Shown: positions 1 through 8,775 of the stretch, in pieces
How positions within the stretch are numbered: the stretch's first letter is position 1
How the letters are laid out: the number at the start of each line of letters is the position of its first letter
Assembly (NCBI GenBank): GCA_031267575.1
Contig: JAIRYN010000045.1
Coordinates: 1 to 64,000 of the forward strand
DNA length: 64,000 nt
Direction of reading: 5' to 3'
Source: Synergistaceae bacterium
GTDB taxonomy: Bacteria > Synergistota > Synergistia > Synergistales > Aminobacteriaceae
Notes under the pieces: model-generated
The model's input: the letters and a program-made list of their open reading frames with translations, nothing else
Database searches by the model: none
Told to the model about the DNA's origin: nothing
Position numbers and translations under genes: made by a program

Positions 1-140
1 TCGCGTTGCTTCGCGTTGCTTCGCGTTGCTTCGCGTTGCTTCGCGTTGCTTCGCGTTGCTTCGCGTTGCTTCGCGTTGCTTCGCGTTGCTTCGCGTTGCT
101 TCGCGTTGCTTCGCGTTGCTTCGTTCTGCTTCGTGAGTGC
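1..140. repeat. Decamer tandem array
   Basis: Twelve perfect head-to-tail copies of TCGCGTTGCT fill positions 1-120. Two degenerate copies follow (121-140), where the array decays. It runs off the left edge, so the true copy number is unknown. It lies just downstream of the stop of the UDP-glucuronate decarboxylase gene. The 10-bp period is close to one helical turn. There are no spacers, so it is not a CRISPR. The open frame through it (LRVASRCFAL repeated) is a by-product of the period. Confidence 0.95.
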
Positions 141-190
141 TACGATCATCACGCTGCCGATGTAATCCGCGCCTCCAGTGATAAGCGTAT

Positions 191-1132
191 TCATTGTTTT
201 CTCAATCTCGCGCGAAAATCCGCAATAGTACGAGAGAGTCCCTCATCAAGAGGAGTAACGGCCCGCCAATCCAGTTTTTGTAGTGCTAGAGTCGTGTTTG
301 GGCGACGTTGGCGCGGATCATCCTGAGGGAGAGGGTCAAAAACAAGTTCTGATTTGCTGACCGTCTGTTCCAAGACTTTACGCGCCAGTTCTAGGATAGT
401 GAATTCTCCTGGGTTGCCAAGGTTCACGGGTCCAGTAAAGTCGTCGTCGGAATCCATCAAACGCACCAATCCATCAACAAGGTCGTCAACGTAACAGAAA
501 GAACGCGTCTGGTTTCCATCGCCGTAAATGGTGATAGGTTCTCCCTTTAGGGCTTGAACGATGAAGTTACTGACTACTCGTCCATCATTGAGATCCATAC
601 GTGGTCCGTAAGTGTTAAAAATACGTGCCACTTTAATATGGAGCCCGTGCTGACGATGGTAGTCGAAAAAAAGCGTTTCCGCGCAACGTTTGCCTTCATC
701 ATAACAAGCCCGTGTCCCAATAGGATTCACGTTACCCCAGTAGGCCTCCGTTTGAGGATGCTCCACAGGATCACCGTAAACTTCAGACGTGGAAGCCTGA
801 AGAATTTTCGCTCTCGTACGCTTCGCCAAACCCAACATATTGATTGCCCCATGCACAGATGTCTTTGTTGTTTGTACCGGATCTCGCTGATAATGGACAG
901 GTGAAGCCGGGCATGCCAAATTATAAATTGCGTCTACTTCCACGTAGAGCGGAAACGTCACGTCGTGGCGAATAAACTCGAAATGAGGATGTCGCGAAAG
1001 AGACGCGACATTAGCTTTAGAGCCTGTATAACAGTTATCGACACAAAGTACTTCGTTCCCCCGCTCTAGTAATTTTTCACAAAGATGTGACCCAATGAAC
1101 CCAGCTCCACCGGTAACGAGAAGACGAGACAC
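191..1132 (-). CDS. UDP-glucuronate decarboxylase (UDP-xylose synthase-like SDR epimerase)
   Basis: NAD-dependent extended SDR, about 313 aa, predicted to convert UDP-glucuronate to UDP-xylose for surface polysaccharide. The N-terminal Rossmann motif GGAGFIGSH is followed by the catalytic Ser in STSEVYG and the YDEGKR form of the YxxxK pair. The phrase [19 protein letters not shown] is characteristic of the UXS branch rather than of GalE. The frame is open to a TTG at 1153, but the GTG at 1132 follows GGGAGGT at a 6-nt gap and places the start directly before the Rossmann strand, so that start is used. It is the last gene of the minus-strand polysaccharide cluster, 62 nt after the sugar transferase. 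The decarboxylase call is strong; use in this cluster is inferred from position. Confidence 0.88.
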   Translation of the reverse strand: MSRLLVTGGAGFIGSHLCEKLLERGNEVLCVDNCYTGSKANVASLSRHPHFEFIRHDVTFPLYVEVDAIYNLACPASPVHYQRDPVQTTKTSVHGAINMLGLAKRTRAKILQASTSEVYGDPVEHPQTEAYWGNVNPIGTRACYDEGKRCAETLFFDYHRQHGLHIKVARIFNTYGPRMDLNDGRVVSNFIVQALKGEPITIYGDGNQTRSFCYVDDLVDGLVRLMDSDDDFTGPVNLGNPGEFTILELARKVLEQTVSKSELVFDPLPQDDPRQRRPNTTLALQKLDWRAVTPLDEGLSRTIADFRARLRKQ

Positions 1133-1194
1133 ATTCGAACCTCCCACAAACAAGAATTTTCAGAGTAACTCAAAGTCAGTTATAGCAGAAAACT

Positions 1195-2634
1195 TTAATA
1201 TGCCCCATCCGCATTGATTATAATCTGAATCGTGCGAAACAAAATAACAATATCTAACCACAGTGACCAGTTACGAGTGTAATATAAATCCAAATCTTTG
1301 CTTTGTTGATAATCTAAAATATCATTCCGACCACTAACCTGCCATAACCCTGTCAAACCTGGTTTAACACTATAAATTTGGCGTGCCATCTCTCCGTAGC
1401 GGGTCTCAATTTCCCACGGGACAAAAGGACGCGGTCCCACAAGACTCATTTCACCTTTAAGGACGTTAAAAAGTTGAGGCAATTCATCTAAACTACTTTT
1501 TCTCAAAAAGTGACCAATTTTTGTAACCCTAGGGTCGTTTTTAAGTTTAAAAGAAATTTCGTATTCTTGCCTCAGCGTTTCATCTTTCAACATTTCTTTT
1601 AACTTTTGCTCTGCGTTTGGAACCATAGTTCTAAATTTATACATGGTGAAAGGCACCATATTGTGCCCCATACGTGTTTGTGTAAAAAAAACACTTCCTC
1701 CATCATCTTTTTTGATTCTATAGGCCACGTACAAAAAAATCGGCGAAAAAAGAAATAACGCTATTAAAGCTCCTCCCCAATCCATCATAGTCTTAATTAG
1801 ATTTACCGGGTTTCGTGAGGAAGATATCACCGGAACACCATCCACATCACGCATAGAAGCAGTGAAAGTGGTAAGCATGTACATATCGGGAATATAAGAG
1901 ACCCGCTTCACGCGCATCCCCGCAATATCTAAGATGTGAGCTCGTAGATCTCGCGCACTCGAGGGGATTGCCACAACGACTTCCCCCACGTTCAGATTCT
2001 GCTGAATCTCCGCGAAATCTTCCACCCCACCTAGAACAGGAACATCGACCACGGTGGTTCCCCATTTCGCAGCATCATCGTCCAGAAAACCCACAACCTC
2101 ACAACTCATAAAGGAATGTTCTTTTATCTTTTTGGCGTATAACTCTCCTGTTTTTCCCGCTCCAATAATCAGAATACGCGTTTTAAGGAGTCCTAACCCG
2201 AAAAGCAATCGACGAAAAAAGTAACGCCCCACTAAGCACGATGGAGCAAAGAGAGCCGCGCTAACAAAGATAGCAACCCGAGAAAAAGGCAACCTCAGCG
2301 TAAAAAGAGCGACAATGACAATCACCGTCGCCGTCACTGAGGCCTTCAAAACTGCCCGCATTTCGTCCCAGAACATCCAACTCTTGAATTCGTAGAGAGA
2401 ATTGAAAGCGAAACATACCAAGAAAACGCCACTCAAAAAAAGCTTTCTCTCTACCTGTAAAACGCCAGGTATAGAAGTCCACAGGGACAACACGAGTCCC
2501 AAACAGACCCAGTAAACACCAAAATCCAGCGCCACCTGGGTCAATTGCACCGTCAAGCGTTTAGCGACATAGAAAGCTGATTGAACAGGAAGAGAATTCA
2601 AAGCGGCATCCTCGGTAAAAACATTATCCTTCAT
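1195..2634 (-). CDS. Polyprenyl-phosphate sugar-1-phosphate transferase (initiating glycosyltransferase)
   Basis: 479 aa membrane protein of the WbaP/CpsE class (exopolysaccharide polyprenyl glycosylphosphotransferase), which loads the first sugar onto undecaprenyl phosphate. The N-terminal third holds about four to five hydrophobic segments. A CoA-binding-like Rossmann region (LIIGAGKTGELYAKK) sits in the middle. One more membrane helix precedes the C-terminal bacterial sugar transferase domain with KFRTM, LRKSSLDELPQLFNVLKGEMS and VGPRP. ATG 2634 follows AGGAGC. It overlaps the stop of the DUF4177 gene by 4 nt (ATGA), implying translational coupling. The sugar specificity (Gal, Glc or GlcNAc) cannot be told from sequence. 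Confidence 0.92.
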   Translation of the reverse strand: MKDNVFTEDAALNSLPVQSAFYVAKRLTVQLTQVALDFGVYWVCLGLVLSLWTSIPGVLQVERKLFLSGVFLVCFAFNSLYEFKSWMFWDEMRAVLKASVTATVIVIVALFTLRLPFSRVAIFVSAALFAPSCLVGRYFFRRLLFGLGLLKTRILIIGAGKTGELYAKKIKEHSFMSCEVVGFLDDDAAKWGTTVVDVPVLGGVEDFAEIQQNLNVGEVVVAIPSSARDLRAHILDIAGMRVKRVSYIPDMYMLTTFTASMRDVDGVPVISSSRNPVNLIKTMMDWGGALIALFLFSPIFLYVAYRIKKDDGGSVFFTQTRMGHNMVPFTMYKFRTMVPNAEQKLKEMLKDETLRQEYEISFKLKNDPRVTKIGHFLRKSSLDELPQLFNVLKGEMSLVGPRPFVPWEIETRYGEMARQIYSVKPGLTGLWQVSGRNDILDYQQSKDLDLYYTRNWSLWLDIVILFRTIQIIINADGAY

Positions 2635-2963
2635 GGCTCCTGCGTCCCTTTTGTTTGAGAATTAGTTTGAGAATTAGAAAGAGGTCTCTTCATCGCCACA
2701 AAAAATACATTGGGATCAAACGTAGTCCGCACGGCAAAAATGCTGACCATATCCCAACCTTGAAGCCCTTCTTTGTTAAGGATCCCTTCGATTTCGTTCA
2801 ACTTTTCCACTGTCTCCGCTTTCTTCTGCAGGGGAGTCAAGGAATTCAAAGGCACAATTTTATACTCGTAACGCACAATCTCCTGAGCGTACACAACGGG
2901 CAAGCCCATGAAGCCCACAAAAAACACCCCACAAGCCAACACTAAAAAAAACTTTCTCCTCAT
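2631..2963 (-). CDS. Secreted DUF4177-like small protein
   Basis: About 110 aa. A signal peptide (MRRKFFLVLACGVFFVGF, cleavage probably after VYAQ) precedes a short domain with YEYKIVPLNSL and LNKEGLQGWDMVSIF, the pattern of DUF4177: a Tyr/Lys strand, then a helix ending in GWxxVS. Function unknown. The frame is open upstream to 3116, but that part lies inside the SLBB gene. ATG 2963 overlaps the SLBB stop as ATGA and gives a clean signal sequence. The C-terminus carries a 12-bp tandem duplication (2654-2677) encoding NSQT twice. It is coupled to genes on both sides, so it probably serves polysaccharide export in the periplasm. Confidence 0.75.
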   Translation of the reverse strand: MRRKFFLVLACGVFFVGFMGLPVVYAQEIVRYEYKIVPLNSLTPLQKKAETVEKLNEIEGILNKEGLQGWDMVSIFAVRTTFDPNVFFVAMKRPLSNSQTNSQTKGTQEP

Positions 2964-5173
2964 CGAATAATGACCCCCACTGCCACCGCCACTTTGTAGA
3001 TAATGTCTATCGTGTCTCGGAGCGACTCGAAAGATTGCCGGTCGGAGTACTTCACAGGAGCGACAATCGTGTCCCCCGGCTCCACCATAGCGGAAAGTCC
3101 TTTGGGCGGCATCCATTTTTTACTCGACAAAACACCCGCTCCCCGAGTAAGACGAACGATTGTGCCGTCGGCTTTCATCAGATATAACATTCGCTTGTGA
3201 GCAGTACGCAGATACCCGCCCGCCGCGTTGATATAGTCGTTAATTCCCATGCGTGAATTATACACCTGAGACGAAGCAGCATACACCGCTCCCATAATCT
3301 CCACAGTGGAAGGCACTTGAGGAATCTGAAGTTGGTCCCCATCCTCCAGTTCTAAGTCCCAAGGCGTCCCTTTAATCGCTTCGGAAACGTCCAGCTTGAT
3401 CACCACCCGCCCCAGCGCAGGCACGTTTCGAAGACTCTCGATCAGCTCGCGACGGCGTTGGTATTCTTCAGCGCGAGCGGCCGACGCGGAATTGGTCGTC
3501 TGTTGTCCCGATACCTCCAGTAAATCTCGTTCCATCTGATCGGCTGTGCGGTTCAATTCCTTACGTTGTTCCTCCGCTACACGGCGACGGGTAAAAACTC
3601 CCCCTCTTAAATAAGCCCGAGAGGTAAACCCTCCACTCCGAAGAAGAAGGTCAGAAAGCCGTTCTCCCTTGATCACCGCGTAAGTTCCAGGATGAAGAAC
3701 TTCCCCTCTGATATTGACCATCCGTTGAGATTCCCAATCGGGGATAATATGCACCAATAAGTAATCGTCTACTTCCAACGTGAGGTTGTGAGCTGGATCC
3801 TCGCTCAAAGCGGCGGAGACATCAATCTCGAAACGACTCGTCACAGGCCCAGAGGGGGTGGGAGTAATGCGTGTCAGCTCCGCTCTGTTGGAGGCCGTTA
3901 TCAACAAACCACCCGCATAGGAAATAAGTTCGCTGATTTTCGTCACACCGGGCACAACCCCATAAGTGCCGGGACGTCCTACAGGTCCTCCAATTTTCAC
4001 TATGGTGGAAAGATTGATCACAGGGAACAGACGCAGAATATCCCCGTCCGACAAAAGAGTTCCTGACAACTCTTGTACTCCGCCTTCGAAAACGGTACGG
4101 TAAGATTGATCTCCAATTTTATAATATTGAATGCGTCCTTTAAAAGTTTGGGCGGAAATGCCCCCTGCCAGATAGAGCAAGTCTTGGACGCGAGTTTTCG
4201 TCTTCAATTCATAGACGCCGGGACGCCGAATTTCCCCTGTCAGACCGACCAAAGGCCCTGTGGGAGGAACGAAGATCACATCCTCTGGCAAAAGGCGAAC
4301 GTCTTTCGTTTTATCCCCTTTCAACAACAAGTCGTACATGTCGAAAGTCGTAATCGTTTTACCTCCGCGTTTCAGCTCGATGCAACGCAAAGTACCGGAA
4401 TTAGAAGGTCCCCCTGAGGCTAGAAGAGCGTTGACCAGCGTGGCGAAGGAGGAAATCGTGTAAGCCCCTGGGCGTCGAACATCCCCCGTTACATAAACAG
4501 TGACAGAGCGCAAGCCCCCCATGGAAACATTCATCTGGTAATCCGTGAAGTAGCGGTCGAAAGCCGCTTTTAAAACCCTTTTCGCCTCTTCCAGGGTATA
4601 CCCCAACAGGCGAACCGACCCGATATTGGGTACATTAGCAAAACCATCCCGATTAATAGTAACGTTAAAATTCCCCTCTACCATTCCCCAGAGGGTAATC
4701 ACCAACTCGTCCTCTGGACCTAGGAGATAACCTGCCGTCACCGGCACGGAGTCCACAGGCGCGTAAGTCGAGGGTGACTGACGGAAAAACGACATACCAT
4801 AGCGAGGAAGTCGTCGTAGCAAAGTACCCACAGGATTTGGCGTAAAATCTGACGCTCCTAAGATTTCGGCGAAATACTGGTTGATCTCCATCTCGCTAGG
4901 CCCCTCAGCAGGATCTGAAGCGTTCGTGTCTCCCACATCCAAAGCCGAAGAAGAAGTTTCTCCCTGAACAAAGGTTCCTTCCAAAGGCGCCGCCGCCTCT
5001 CCTACGAGTGCTGATGTGGATCTCGCAGAAGTCGTCGATACAACGCCACTCGTCCGTTCTCCAGTCGCCAACGCCGCCGCGTCGGCATGGGGCAAAAAGA
5101 ACAACAGCGCTCCTATAAATAAAACGCAAAATAAAGCATACTTTTCTTTTATGTTTGGATTGTTCATGAACAT
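2960..5173 (-). CDS. SLBB-repeat polysaccharide export protein (Wza-like)
   Basis: About 737 aa, much longer than E. coli Wza (~380 aa). A signal peptide/membrane segment (KYALFCVLFIGALLFF) is followed by a Ser/Thr/Ala-rich linker. A Poly_export domain begins near VTAGYLLGPEDELVITLWG, and about five SLBB beta-grasp repeats follow, each with a G-xx-RPGxYE/T signature (DVRRPGAY, EIRRPGVYE, PVGRPGTYG, EVLHPGTYA). ATG 5173 follows AAGGAG; the longer frame to 5221 would run into yjbH. It is expected to form or cap the outer-membrane channel for the polymer made by this cluster. There is no nearby tyrosine autokinase, so the partner copolymerase must lie elsewhere or left of the window. Confidence 0.9.
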   Translation of the reverse strand: MFMNNPNIKEKYALFCVLFIGALLFFLPHADAAALATGERTSGVVSTTSARSTSALVGEAAAPLEGTFVQGETSSSALDVGDTNASDPAEGPSEMEINQYFAEILGASDFTPNPVGTLLRRLPRYGMSFFRQSPSTYAPVDSVPVTAGYLLGPEDELVITLWGMVEGNFNVTINRDGFANVPNIGSVRLLGYTLEEAKRVLKAAFDRYFTDYQMNVSMGGLRSVTVYVTGDVRRPGAYTISSFATLVNALLASGGPSNSGTLRCIELKRGGKTITTFDMYDLLLKGDKTKDVRLLPEDVIFVPPTGPLVGLTGEIRRPGVYELKTKTRVQDLLYLAGGISAQTFKGRIQYYKIGDQSYRTVFEGGVQELSGTLLSDGDILRLFPVINLSTIVKIGGPVGRPGTYGVVPGVTKISELISYAGGLLITASNRAELTRITPTPSGPVTSRFEIDVSAALSEDPAHNLTLEVDDYLLVHIIPDWESQRMVNIRGEVLHPGTYAVIKGERLSDLLLRSGGFTSRAYLRGGVFTRRRVAEEQRKELNRTADQMERDLLEVSGQQTTNSASAARAEEYQRRRELIESLRNVPALGRVVIKLDVSEAIKGTPWDLELEDGDQLQIPQVPSTVEIMGAVYAASSQVYNSRMGINDYINAAGGYLRTAHKRMLYLMKADGTIVRLTRGAGVLSSKKWMPPKGLSAMVEPGDTIVAPVKYSDRQSFESLRDTIDIIYKVAVAVGVIIR

Positions 5174-5204
5174 AAGCCTCAACTCCTTGCCCTTTGTCGA
5201 AAGC

Positions 5205-7382
5205 CTAGCGGAAAAAATCAAATAAACTCTGAATCTGAGGTTTTGCCGTTTCGGCCGCCTCGAAAGAACAATATTCCTCCAAAAGTTTCCCTACGTTCTT
5301 CTTGAGTTCCATCGGTCGTAACTGGGACAACAATCTCTCCGGATCGCGCCAGCTTCCCGGCTCCCTACCTGCGTCAATACGCCATATGGACAACAGCGAC
5401 ACATCCTGGTTCCACACGTGCGAGCTGGATCTATCACCCAACCAGCTCCCCAGCCATTTTTCAGCCGGAATTTCCAAATGAATGCCCGTATTGGTAAAAT
5501 CCTTGCCAGGACTCAACCGATCCGTTCGAGATATCCAGAACCCCACAGTCGTGTCGTCCCAATGGCGCATTACCGAAACCTTACCTCCCACATCCGTGTC
5601 GATGAAACGTCCATAGTCCACCTGCAAATCCAAATCTATATCGGGAAAACTGTATCCCCCTTGAAGCCAGGCTATCGTCCTCCAGGGATCGGCGTTTGGA
5701 TTGTCGCGCCCCCCCCAATCATAATCAATTTGACCTTCAGCCAAACTGGCAAAAGCAAAAGGATCTCGATCACGAACTACACCCAGACGTACACCGCTCC
5801 ACCAGCGACCGTTTCGCCCGTAAATCCTCCCCCACAGATTAAGGCCAAACCAATTTTCGTCCAGCCAACCGACCTCGCCTAACGCCCATAAACTGAGGCC
5901 GTCTTCATTTTTCGAGTCACTCTTCTTCAAGTTACTCAAGTAGCTGACAACCGCCTGATGAACGCGTGGATCTTCGTTCATATCCGGTTCCCACCAAATG
6001 TCCACGTCGCTGAAAAAGGGAACCCTTACATCAGCCACACCACCCCAACCTTTCGAAGAGCGGTTTTCATAGATAAAATCAACACTCCAGCGGTTCTGAT
6101 AATCATCATCCAGGGTCTGGTCGATACGGGGTTCGTATACAATCATTGCCTTTAGGTCATGTTGAGCCCGCTCTTGCAAAAACCGTTCACTGCGAAAAAG
6201 CCATTTTTCCTGATTTTCACCCTTTTTTATATCGAAAAAATCCCTATCCGCCCAGGTGAAAATGGCGGATTCTAGAAGATTTTCCCCTCCCAGATCTCGA
6301 ACTCGGAGTCCAAAAAGGAGATCGCCTGGAAACTCGGCGCAAATCACCGGCACGCCCCGGACCCGAGGAATCATGAAGACCGCCTCCAAATGTGGAGACA
6401 GAGCCGCCGTCACCACCAATACCCGCACCATAGCCTCCGCTTGAGAAGCATGGCCGTAATTTTCATAGGCCACAAAAACCTTCCTGTCGGCCACAGCCAC
6501 CTCTACATCCCGAACCCGGACAAAGTCCGCCAGGCCCTCGATAATATCCTGGCCCAGTTTCGCGGGGTCCACGTCCTTCCACTGAGGGATGCGTCCGATA
6601 CCTGGCGCGTCGTAGGCTTTCCCTTTGTCTCGATTTCCAAACAACAGAGGGCCCCTTAGATCGAAACGCTGAGAAAGAGAAATCGCGAATTCTTCGCCCC
6701 TCTGCCAACTGAACGCGCCTTCCATACCCCAGGGTGCACTCAAAACAAGCCCCACATTGTATTTTGCGTCAGCCTGTTCAGGATGGGTTTTGTGCCCGCT
6801 CGCCTGATCCAACGTGTAATCCATAGGGCTATATTCCGCTTTCAGGGTCAACCAATTCGCAATATCCCAAGAAAACCCACCGAAAAAACCATTCATTCTA
6901 TCCGTGCCATACCCCATGGACACGGCCCAAGAACCGAAACGCCACGTGGCTACCCCGTACCAGGCTTTCATCAGTTCCGTCCCCATAACATCGGTAACCC
7001 CAAAAGCCAGAGAGGGCAGGTAGCCCTCGCGAGAACGATACAACATCGCCTTCAGGTCCAGAGCCTTGTCCATGTAATGCCGTCCTTGACCTTGCACGTT
7101 GATCGCGCCACTCGGCGCGACGTATACGTTCTCGAAGGTGGTCAAGCGCGCGTTGATCTCCAGCCAGGGCAACCAGGATAAATCGACGTAGTAAAAATCG
7201 TAGGGAAAAGCGTGGGTGTAACCAAAACGACCGGCGCCATCCGTGGACATCTCCGCCGTGGGGTATTCCCACAAGCCCACAAAGCCGGGATTGGCCGCCG
7301 TCTCTCCTCCTTCACAGACCCCTTGTAAAAAGATCAAAAAAACTGCTATGCAACAAAAAAGGATCTTGCGCACTTTTCCCAC
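5205..7382 (-). CDS. YjbH-like exopolysaccharide beta-barrel protein
   Basis: 725 aa with a signal peptide (KILFCCIAVFLIFLQGV) and the YjbH opening NPGFVGLWEYPTAEM, then long aromatic-rich alternating strands typical of outer-membrane barrels (WLPWLEINARLTTFENVYV, GVTDVMGTELMKAWYG). YjbH proteins accompany exopolysaccharide export operons in Gram-negatives and are thought to guide or anchor polymer at the outer membrane. The start is a GTG at 7382 after AAGGGTG; an internal GTG at 7373 is possible. The SLBB gene starts 31 nt after its stop, consistent with one transcript. The family assignment is good; the biochemical role is known only by association. Confidence 0.85.
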   Translation of the reverse strand: MGKVRKILFCCIAVFLIFLQGVCEGGETAANPGFVGLWEYPTAEMSTDGAGRFGYTHAFPYDFYYVDLSWLPWLEINARLTTFENVYVAPSGAINVQGQGRHYMDKALDLKAMLYRSREGYLPSLAFGVTDVMGTELMKAWYGVATWRFGSWAVSMGYGTDRMNGFFGGFSWDIANWLTLKAEYSPMDYTLDQASGHKTHPEQADAKYNVGLVLSAPWGMEGAFSWQRGEEFAISLSQRFDLRGPLLFGNRDKGKAYDAPGIGRIPQWKDVDPAKLGQDIIEGLADFVRVRDVEVAVADRKVFVAYENYGHASQAEAMVRVLVVTAALSPHLEAVFMIPRVRGVPVICAEFPGDLLFGLRVRDLGGENLLESAIFTWADRDFFDIKKGENQEKWLFRSERFLQERAQHDLKAMIVYEPRIDQTLDDDYQNRWSVDFIYENRSSKGWGGVADVRVPFFSDVDIWWEPDMNEDPRVHQAVVSYLSNLKKSDSKNEDGLSLWALGEVGWLDENWFGLNLWGRIYGRNGRWWSGVRLGVVRDRDPFAFASLAEGQIDYDWGGRDNPNADPWRTIAWLQGGYSFPDIDLDLQVDYGRFIDTDVGGKVSVMRHWDDTTVGFWISRTDRLSPGKDFTNTGIHLEIPAEKWLGSWLGDRSSSHVWNQDVSLLSIWRIDAGREPGSWRDPERLLSQLRPMELKKNVGKLLEEYCSFEAAETAKPQIQSLFDFFR

Positions 7383-7401
7383 CTATTTCACCCTTGGCGT
7401 T

Positions 7402-7429
7402 TGACAAAATGAAACGGACCTCCATTTCA
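7402..7429 (-). terminator. Candidate intrinsic terminator after the Synerg-CTERM gene
   Basis: On the minus strand TGAAATGG-AGGT-CCGTTTCA forms an 8-bp stem (one G-U) with a 4-nt loop, followed by TTTTGTC. It lies between the Synerg-CTERM gene and yjbH. The T-tract is short, so it may only attenuate read-through into the polysaccharide genes. Confidence 0.4.
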
Positions 7430-7511
7430 CCTTGACAGCTACATTTTGGTCCGTCTTCAACATCTCTGCTATAGGAATCCCTCAGTGGGACGCCAATGGC
7501 TTAACTGGTAA

Positions 7512-8390
7512 CTATACTCCCTGCTTTCTCAGAAGGAGGCCACCGGCTACCGCGAACAACGCGAACAAACCCAAACCTGCGTCGCAACCGCCACCGCTGC
7601 TGGCCCTCGTATTAACCGGATCCGTCGGCTCCTCCACTACCTCTTCTGCCCTTGCCAGTATCGGCTCTATCTGGACGCTACCATTCTTCTCACCATCCAG
7701 ATCATAGAGGCCACCGTCCTCCACGTGCACTACGAGATTGGCGTCATCCGCACCACTGAGGGCTGGAAGTACGTCGCCACTGTTGCTGAGAAAGGTGAAT
7801 TGTTTCTCTCCCACATCTGTCGAGGCCACATATGTAAATTCCGTTACCGCCGATTCGTCGTCAAGCGCTTTAATGGCTTTGATGGCTGTAGCGTCCCCCG
7901 AAGTAACAGCAACATAGTTTCTCAAAATAAGAACAATGCTCTGGTCGATAGTGACCGTCGTCGCAGGCGTAGTAGACGTGGTGTTAGTTTTGGTCAAACC
8001 AGACACAAGCGAGCTCTGAGTCATGCTAGTAACAGCATTCACGCTACCACCTACAGTAGTAGTTTGAGTAGTCAGAGACGAAAGAATGACCGTACTGACG
8101 ACAGACGTAGAAGTAGTCACCGAGCTATAAACAGTATAAACTAGTTCTTGCGCCGTCGTTGTCGTTATCGTCGTCGAGCTCACCGTCGCGGCAACGCTGT
8201 TTTGTACCACTGTCGATATATTCGTCATCACTTGTGTCGAAGTTTCCACCGACGTCACCACAGTAGGAGTAGGAATCACCAGATCGACATCGTCCGAAAT
8301 CGGAACCGTATGCCCACCCGTAGCCGCGTAAGCAGCGCTGCTCACTCCCACCAACGCAACAACCAACAAGAGCCACAATACTTTCTTCAT
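7512..8390 (-). CDS. Thr/Ser-rich secreted protein with Synerg-CTERM sorting tail
   Basis: 292 aa. ATG 8390 follows GGAGG at good spacing and opens a classic signal peptide (MKKVLWLLLVVALVGVSSAAYA). The mature part is strikingly Thr/Ser/Val-rich and mucin-like to about residue 150, then a more ordinary folded region (VTEFTYVASTDVGEKQFTFL) and an acidic stretch. The C-terminus has GGGCDAG, a hydrophobic helix and Arg/Lys (LLLRKQGV), the tripartite pattern of the Synerg-CTERM signal described in Synergistetes, presumably processed near the Cys. The Thr-rich region suggests heavy O-glycosylation. It heads the polysaccharide cluster, as PEP-CTERM proteins often sit beside EPS genes. No homologous function is recognised; the ligand or structural role is inference. 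Confidence 0.85.
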   Translation of the reverse strand: MKKVLWLLLVVALVGVSSAAYAATGGHTVPISDDVDLVIPTPTVVTSVETSTQVMTNISTVVQNSVAATVSSTTITTTTAQELVYTVYSSVTTSTSVVSTVILSSLTTQTTTVGGSVNAVTSMTQSSLVSGLTKTNTTSTTPATTVTIDQSIVLILRNYVAVTSGDATAIKAIKALDDESAVTEFTYVASTDVGEKQFTFLSNSGDVLPALSGADDANLVVHVEDGGLYDLDGEKNGSVQIEPILARAEEVVEEPTDPVNTRASSGGGCDAGLGLFALFAVAGGLLLRKQGV

Positions 8391-8475
8391 TATGCTGCCT
8401 CCTTCTATCCCTCGATCTACGCTATTTTCTGAATTCTTTTCAGCCAGCAAAATCACAAAAATCCCCCCGTCACGC

Positions 8476-8562
8476 CTAATTCTTCCCCTTGATTTCGTTT
8501 CCACTCTTCAACTCCGACCCTGGCATCACATCCTCGACTTGATTACACCTTGCAGACAACAT
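8476..8562 (-). CDS. Possible 28-aa leader ORF in the long 5' UTR
   Basis: An ATG at 8562 follows GGAGGAG by about 12 nt and reads 28 codons (MLSARCNQVEDVM...) to TAG. It lies between the predicted promoter (8631-8659) and the Synerg-CTERM start. No homology is recognised. It could be a regulatory leader peptide or chance. The good ribosome site is the only argument for it. Confidence 0.25.
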   Translation of the reverse strand: MLSARCNQVEDVMPGSELKSGNEIKGKN

Positions 8563-8630
8563 ACGCTTCGAATCTCCTCCACTACGCTTTTTCTAGAAAA
8601 CAGAAAATATATATCTCAGACATATAAGCA

Positions 8631-8659
8631 AAAATACCCTATTGAACTCTTAATGTCAA
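8631..8659 (-). promoter_or_regulatory. Sigma70-type promoter for the Synerg-CTERM/polysaccharide cluster
   Basis: On the minus strand a perfect -35 TTGACA (8654-8659) is separated by 17 bp from TATTTT (8631-8636). The predicted transcript would start near 8624 and give a leader of about 230 nt before the ATG at 8390, unusually long for this compact genome. Confidence 0.6.
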
Positions 8660-8775
8660 TACCTGGCTAGCTCAGTACAAACATCTCACTCATTCCAACA
8701 TCGCTTTATCGGCTATTTTTAATAGAAAAAAACATAGAAAAAACGTTGGTGACAATACTTTCTTATAAATATAAC

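Noticed and set aside
1-140. CRISPR array or coding repeat (LRVASRCFAL) in the decamers
   Set aside because: Units are contiguous with no spacers, and the reading frame is forced by the 10-bp period; the ORF has no start context and runs opposite to the UXS gene.
7725-8432. Arg/Ser-rich plus-strand and Asp/Gly-rich minus-strand ORFs
   Set aside because: They are antisense or frame-shifted shadows of the Thr-codon-rich Synerg-CTERM gene.
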